Source of the DNA: Sphingomonas sp. Leaf21
GTDB taxonomy: Bacteria > Pseudomonadota > Alphaproteobacteria > Sphingomonadales > Sphingomonadaceae
Direction of reading: 5' to 3'
Assembly: GCF_916858675.1 (NCBI RefSeq)
Contig: NZ_CAKASM010000002.1
Coordinates: 186,001-250,000 of the forward strand
DNA: 64,000 bases
In this document: piece after piece, positions 52,151-64,000 of the stretch
Layout of the letters: each line of letters opens with the position of its first letter
Numbering within the stretch: the stretch's first letter is position 1
Made by a program: the position numbers and the translations under genes
The notes under the pieces: generated by a model
Told to the model about the DNA's origin: nothing
The model's input: the letters and a program-made list of their open reading frames with translations, nothing else
Database searches by the model: none

Positions 52151-53239
52151 ATGAAGACCCCCGTCCGTTACACCCCCCAGGTCGAAGACGTGAAGCCCGA
52201 GGAAGGCGACACCGTCACCCAGATGAAGCAGTCGTTCGAGCACATCCTCGACACCACGTCCAAGGACTATGGTCACGGCGTTCGCGCGGTCCATGCCAAG
52301 GCGCATGGCATCGTCCGGGGCAGGCTGAGGGTTCATGACGGCCTGCCGCCCGAACTGGCGCAGGGGCTGTTCGGGCGTCCCGGCGAATATGACGCGGTGG
52401 CGCGCATCTCGACCAATCCGGGCGATATCCTCGACGATGCGATCGGATTGCCGCGCGGGCTGGCGCTCAAGGTGATCGGGGTCGAGGGCGAACGGCTGCC
52501 GGGCGCGGAGGGCGATGCGACTCAGGACTTCGTCATGGCCAACGCGCCGGTCTTCACGGCGCCGACGGCGGAGGCCTTCGCCAAGAACCTGAAGCTGCTC
52601 GCCTCGACCACCGACAAGGCGGAGGGCGGCAAGAAGCTGTTGTCGGGCATATTGCGCGGGATCGAGGCGACGCTGGAGACGGTCGGGATCGAAAGCGCGA
52701 CGCTCAAGACGCTGGGTGGCGCCAAGCAGGTCCATCCGCTGGGCGAGACCTATTACAGCCAGACGCCGTTCCGCTATGGCGACCACATCGCCAAGTTCGC
52801 CCTGTTCCCGGTCAGCCCCGCGCTCACCCAGCTGACCGGCGACACCGTCGATACGCATGACCGCCCCGACGCGCTGCGCGAGGTCGTGCGCGAGGTGATG
52901 ATCGAGCAGGGCGGCGAGTGGGAACTGCGCGTCCAGCTCAACCGCGATCTGGACGAGATGCCGATCGAGGACGCGACCGCCGAGTGGAGCGAGGAGGACA
53001 GCCCCTATGTCACCGTCGCGACCTTCACCGCCGCGCCGCAGATCAGCTGGCAGGATGGCGAGACCAATGCGATCGATGACGCGCTGTCCTATAATGTCTG
53101 GCATGGCCTCGCCGCGCACCGGCCGCTGGGCAATATCAACCGGGCGCGCAACGCCACCTATCGCTTCTCGGCGGCGTATCGCGGCCGCGTGAATGGCTGC
53201 CCCATGCACGAGCCGCGTGCGATGGCCGAGTTGCCGTGA
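52151..53239 (+). CDS. Catalase-family haem protein (y4iL-like)
   Basis: A 362-residue protein of the small catalase-related group, about 100-130 residues shorter than true catalases. The N-terminal YGHGVRAVHAKAHGIVRGRLRV carries the distal-side His region, and DAVARISTNPGD, LPRGLALKVIGV and the C-terminal YNVWHGLAAHRPLGNINRAR with RNATYRFSAAYR (a possible proximal Tyr) follow the catalase barrel. Activity may be peroxidatic or lipid-hydroperoxide-directed rather than true catalase. No signal peptide. It follows an EcfG-like promoter and precedes a metallophosphoesterase by 28 bases. Confidence 0.85.
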   Translation: MKTPVRYTPQVEDVKPEEGDTVTQMKQSFEHILDTTSKDYGHGVRAVHAKAHGIVRGRLRVHDGLPPELAQGLFGRPGEYDAVARISTNPGDILDDAIGLPRGLALKVIGVEGERLPGAEGDATQDFVMANAPVFTAPTAEAFAKNLKLLASTTDKAEGGKKLLSGILRGIEATLETVGIESATLKTLGGAKQVHPLGETYYSQTPFRYGDHIAKFALFPVSPALTQLTGDTVDTHDRPDALREVVREVMIEQGGEWELRVQLNRDLDEMPIEDATAEWSEEDSPYVTVATFTAAPQISWQDGETNAIDDALSYNVWHGLAAHRPLGNINRARNATYRFSAAYRGRVNGCPMHEPRAMAELP

Positions 53240-53267
53240 CGGTGACGCAAGCGCTAGGACGTGCCGC

Positions 53268-54041
53268 ATGATCCGTCTGTTTCATGTCAGCGACGTGCAT
53301 TTCGGTGCCGAAGATCCCGCCGCGCTCGCCTGGTTCGCCGAGCGGGTGGCGGCGGAAAGGCCGCACGCGGTCATCATGACCGGCGACCTGACCATGCGCG
53401 CCACCAAGCGCGAGTTCCAGGCGGGCGGAGCGTGGCTGCAATCGCTGGGCGTGCCCGTGACGGTCGAGGTCGGGAATCACGACATTCCCTATTATTGGGA
53501 TCCGTTCCGTCGGCTCTTCGCGCCCTATCAGCGCTATGCGGCGGTCGAGCGGATGATCGAGAAGCCGCTCGACCTGCCTGGCGTGACGGTGGTGCCGCTC
53601 AAGACGACGGCGCGGGCGCAGTGGCGGTGGAACTGGTCGAAGGGGCGGGTCAGCTCGGGCTCATTGCGGCGCGCGCTCGCGCTCATCGCCGACGCGCCCA
53701 GGGATCACCTGATCCTCGTCGCGGCGCATCATCCGCTGATCGAGGGGCCGACCAGGGGCACCGCCAAGACCCGCAACGGCGACGCGGCGCTCAGCCAATT
53801 GGCGGAGGCGGGCGCACATGCGGTGTTGAGCGGTCATGTCCATGACCCGTTCGACGTGCCGATCGATCGCGACGGCCGGATCATCCGCATGATCGGCGCG
53901 GGCACCCTGTCCAAGCGCACCCGCAAGACCCCGCCCGCGTTCAACGAGATCCGGGTCGACGGGCTGGCCTTTGAGACGCTGGTCCGCAGCTTCGGCGAGA
54001 CGGCGCCGCATGTCATTACCGAGGATATGCGGACAGGGTGA
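53268..54041 (+). CDS. Calcineurin-like metallophosphoesterase
   Basis: A 257-residue dimetal phosphoesterase. The metal motifs are complete: DVHFG (residues 9-13), GDLTMRATKREF near residue 43, GNHDIPYY near residue 71, AAHHPLIEG near residue 155 and SGHVHDPFD near residue 190. The group includes CpdA-like cyclic-nucleotide phosphodiesterases and uncharacterised enzymes; the substrate is not readable. A CTAGGA hexamer ends 8 bases before the ATG without a clear ribosome site. Probably cotranscribed with the catalase-family gene or read from its own short-leader promoter. Confidence 0.88.
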   Translation: MIRLFHVSDVHFGAEDPAALAWFAERVAAERPHAVIMTGDLTMRATKREFQAGGAWLQSLGVPVTVEVGNHDIPYYWDPFRRLFAPYQRYAAVERMIEKPLDLPGVTVVPLKTTARAQWRWNWSKGRVSSGSLRRALALIADAPRDHLILVAAHHPLIEGPTRGTAKTRNGDAALSQLAEAGAHAVLSGHVHDPFDVPIDRDGRIIRMIGAGTLSKRTRKTPPAFNEIRVDGLAFETLVRSFGETAPHVITEDMRTG

Positions 54042-54077
54042 TGGGTCGGGCGGGGCGTGGCCTCACCCGAACCCGGC

Positions 54078-55316
54078 TCAGCCCTTCATCACATGCGGTC
54101 GCGCGGCGACCTGATCGAACATGCGCCCCGGCTGGTCGAGCCAGATGGGCGACAGCTTGGCCGAATCGACCCGCTCCAGCCCGACGGCATAGGCGCAGCG
54201 CGAGACGCCCCAGTCGGTGTGCGCGGCGGCGGCGAGGATGGGGACGAACATCGGGCGGCCCGCCGCGTCGATGACATGGATGGCCTCGCGCGGGAGCGCG
54301 GTGACGCCGCGCACGGTGCGGCTCTCACCCGCCGCCAGCGCGAAGGGCGGGACGATCGGGCGGCCTTGCGGCTGGCGCGCCAGTTCGATCAGTTGCGCGT
54401 CGAGCCCGGCATGGGCGCTCAGCAGTCGCAGGTCGACCGCGACACGCCCGATCGGCGTCGCGCCGGTGTTGCGCACCGTCACCTCGGCCTCGATCGTCGC
54501 GGTCAGCATGTTCAGTCCGACGCGCAGGGGGCGGGCCTCGACGGTCAGGAAACTGGGTTCCGGCGGCAGCGGCGGACTGGCGGGCTGGGATGGGATAGGC
54601 GGCGCCGCGGGCTGGGGCACGCGCGGCGGGGCGGGGCGGTCGCCATCCAGACCGGCGGGCGGCGAGGCCGGTGCGACGACCGGCGCGGGCAGCGCCTGCG
54701 GGCGACGGCTGCGTCGGCCGAGGAACAGGCCGATGGCCAGCGCGGCAACGCCCGTGCCGATCAGCAGCGGCCAGAAGGGCAGGTCGCGCTCGGCGTCGAT
54801 CGCCTCGGGCGCGGTGGTGCCCGGCGCGACGATCGCGGGCGTCGTCGTCTGCGCATTGGTGATCGTCATGCCGTCGACCACCGGATCGGCGCGATTGGCG
54901 ATCGGCGTCTCCGGATCGGGCAGGCGGGTCGCGGGCGGCTCGGGCGATGGCGCGGGTGTCGGGGCGACGATCGCGCTCGCCGCCGGGGTGGCGCGGGGAG
55001 TCGGTGTCGGGGTCGGCGAAGGACGCGGGGTGGGGCGCGGCGTCGGTGTCGCGCGCGGGGTCGGCGTCGCCTCCGGCGTGGTCTGGCTCGGCAGGATCAG
55101 GCGCGGCGTAGCGGGGGTCGGCACCGGCGTCTGCGTGGCGGAGGGCCGCGGGCTCAGGCTGAATCCGTCCAGGCCGCTGGTGGAAGGACGGCTGGCGGCG
55201 TCGCCGTCCTGCGGGGCGCTCTGGGCCAAAGCGGGCGCGGTCGCCATGGGAGCGATCACCGGCGCCAGCGTCAGGGCAAGAAGGCGCGCGATGCGTCGCG
55301 GCCCGGACGATGTCAT
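54078..55316 (-). CDS. Pro/Thr-rich single-pass membrane protein, unknown
   Basis: A 412-residue protein. A signal peptide or anchor (residues 6-32) is followed by a Pro/Thr/Arg-rich tract (about residues 65-115) of repeated TPRPTP-type units, a second membrane segment (FWPLLIGTGVAALAIGLFLG near residue 182), another Pro-rich linker, and a C-terminal beta-rich domain (about 255-412) with VTVRNTGATPIGRVAVDLRLLSA, like a periplasmic or cytoplasmic Ig-type fold. The C-terminal RCAYAVGLERV has one Cys. GAGGAA lies 8 bases before the ATG at 55316. No function recognised. It is divergent from rpoB. Confidence 0.72.
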   Translation of the reverse strand: MTSSGPRRIARLLALTLAPVIAPMATAPALAQSAPQDGDAASRPSTSGLDGFSLSPRPSATQTPVPTPATPRLILPSQTTPEATPTPRATPTPRPTPRPSPTPTPTPRATPAASAIVAPTPAPSPEPPATRLPDPETPIANRADPVVDGMTITNAQTTTPAIVAPGTTAPEAIDAERDLPFWPLLIGTGVAALAIGLFLGRRSRRPQALPAPVVAPASPPAGLDGDRPAPPRVPQPAAPPIPSQPASPPLPPEPSFLTVEARPLRVGLNMLTATIEAEVTVRNTGATPIGRVAVDLRLLSAHAGLDAQLIELARQPQGRPIVPPFALAAGESRTVRGVTALPREAIHVIDAAGRPMFVPILAAAAHTDWGVSRCAYAVGLERVDSAKLSPIWLDQPGRMFDQVAARPHVMKG

Positions 55317-55504
55317 GAACTGCATTCCTCGTGGCAACTACTAACTTCACCGGCCGTTCGGGCCAGCGGCCCGACTGCCAAGCCGTGCCCGGTGGGACCG
55401 GCGGATGCAACCCCTTGTGTACCGCGATATGCGGCCAATATATGGCAGAGCGGGCTGGCCGGGAACTTTCCCCGCCTGCGCGCGTGCGCGGGGCGCGTCC
55501 CCGT

Positions 55505-55533
55505 TTGACACCGGGGGTGGCTGTGCCTATATC
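55505..55533 (+). promoter_or_regulatory. Housekeeping promoter for rpoBC
   Basis: TTGACA (55505-55510), a 17-base spacer, then TATATC (55528-55533). The -35 is perfect. It gives a leader of about 185 bases before rpoB. The 407-base gap between rpoB and the divergent gene has no other supportable gene. Confidence 0.7.
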
Positions 55534-55656
55534 CGCCCCATCCACCACAATCTTCGGGAAATGATGCGCCTTCGCGCAGCGTGTCGGTCGAATGGAAGAT
55601 TGCTGGTTCAACGGACGCCGGATGCCGCCGCAGAGACTTGCGCGCGGCCTTTCGGC

Positions 55657-55723
55657 GTCTGTCGTTGCGTCTCGTCCGGAGGCATCCGGGCAGTGATTTA
55701 CGGCTGACGAGGCAGACAGACCC
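55657..55723 (+). promoter_or_regulatory. Structured rpoB leader that may sequester the ribosome site
   Basis: GTCTGTC (55657-55663) pairs with GACAGAC (55715-55721), and CTCGTC (55671-55676) with GACGAG (55706-55711); an inner CGGA/TCCG hairpin sits in the loop. The right arm contains the only Shine-Dalgarno-like sequence, GAGG at 55709-55712, and ends two bases before the ATG. When folded the ribosome site would be covered. Confidence 0.5.
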
Positions 55724-59902
<4,179 letters not shown>

Positions 59903-59911
59903 GACAGGTGA

Positions 59912-59940
59912 CGCCGGTGGGGCCACCCGCCCCACCGGCG
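59912..59940 (+). terminator. Hairpin between rpoB and rpoC
   Basis: CGCCGGTGGGG (59912-59922) pairs perfectly with CCCCACCGGCG (59930-59940) across a 7-base loop. No U-tract follows, so full termination is unlikely; partial attenuation, RNA protection or processing is more plausible. Confidence 0.6.
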
Positions 59941-59989
59941 CCTTGTCTGCCTCGCCCGATGAATTTTCCCTCCCTGTGAGGAAAGCAAG

Positions 59990-64000
<4,011 letters not shown>

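Overview
This is a chromosomal window from a GC-rich alphaproteobacterium, most likely Sphingomonas or a close relative in the Sphingomonadaceae. The assignment rests on the very high GC content, an alphaproteobacterial gene set (TorF-type porin, FeS-type bacterial photolyase, HflKC/DegP block, DUF3035 lipoprotein after lspA), promoters of the EcfG general-stress type (GGAAC-N16/17-GTT), and dispersed GC-rich palindromic intergenic repeats of the kind common in sphingomonads. Almost all genes are core metabolism or envelope functions. No phage, plasmid, IS element, CRISPR array, rRNA or tRNA gene was recognised.

Layout. 1-6.4 kb: folA (cut by the window start), a degenerate GGDEF protein, ribF, ileS, lspA and a DUF3035 lipoprotein, all on the + strand. 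6.4-12.2 kb (minus): a protein with three TonB-C-like repeats, a TorF porin, an MscS channel, and the sulfur pair metC-like lyase/sulfurtransferase. 12.4-18.2 kb: an FeS photolyase divergent from queF, then a GT4 mannosyltransferase-like gene followed by a GH130 mannoside-phosphorylase-like gene. 18.2-25.7 kb (minus): OPT transporter, HerA/YjgR-like ATPase, DegP protease, HflC, HflK. 25.8-28.6 kb (+): Mrp/ApbC, a CoA-binding protein and three small secreted proteins. 28.7-35.9 kb: exonuclease, homoserine dehydrogenase, a 2OG-Fe(II) oxygenase-like gene, a lipoprotein, an MFS exporter, an acidic protein with an MliC-like lipoprotein, an outer-membrane barrel protein and an HNH protein.

36-40.4 kb: ribonucleotide reductase, with nrdB and nrdA on the same strand but separated by an island holding a small membrane protein, a DUF2171 gene and a DUF559 nuclease-fold gene that lies between about 60-bp inverted repeats. 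40.4-45.4 kb: a DUF3429-like membrane protein, a PAS-GGDEF-EAL-PilZ c-di-GMP protein, and class I fumarase. 45.6-51.8 kb (minus): an XRE regulator with two related membrane proteins, an acyl-CoA ligase, gamma-glutamyltranspeptidase and pyrD. 52.1-55.3 kb: a catalase-family protein behind an EcfG-like promoter, a metallophosphoesterase, and a proline/threonine-rich membrane protein. 55.5-64 kb: rpoB and rpoC (cut by the window end), with their own TTGACA promoter and a structured leader that may hide the rpoB ribosome binding site.

The most distinctive material is (i) several families of palindromic intergenic repeats, arranged as inverted pairs or arrays, one of which brackets the DUF559 gene; (ii) the GT4-GH130 pair, which suggests an uncharacterised mannose-containing glycan that is both made and phosphorolysed; (iii) the rpoB leader fold; and (iv) EcfG-type promoters before two otherwise obscure transcription units. 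Functions are from motif recognition only; no database search was run.
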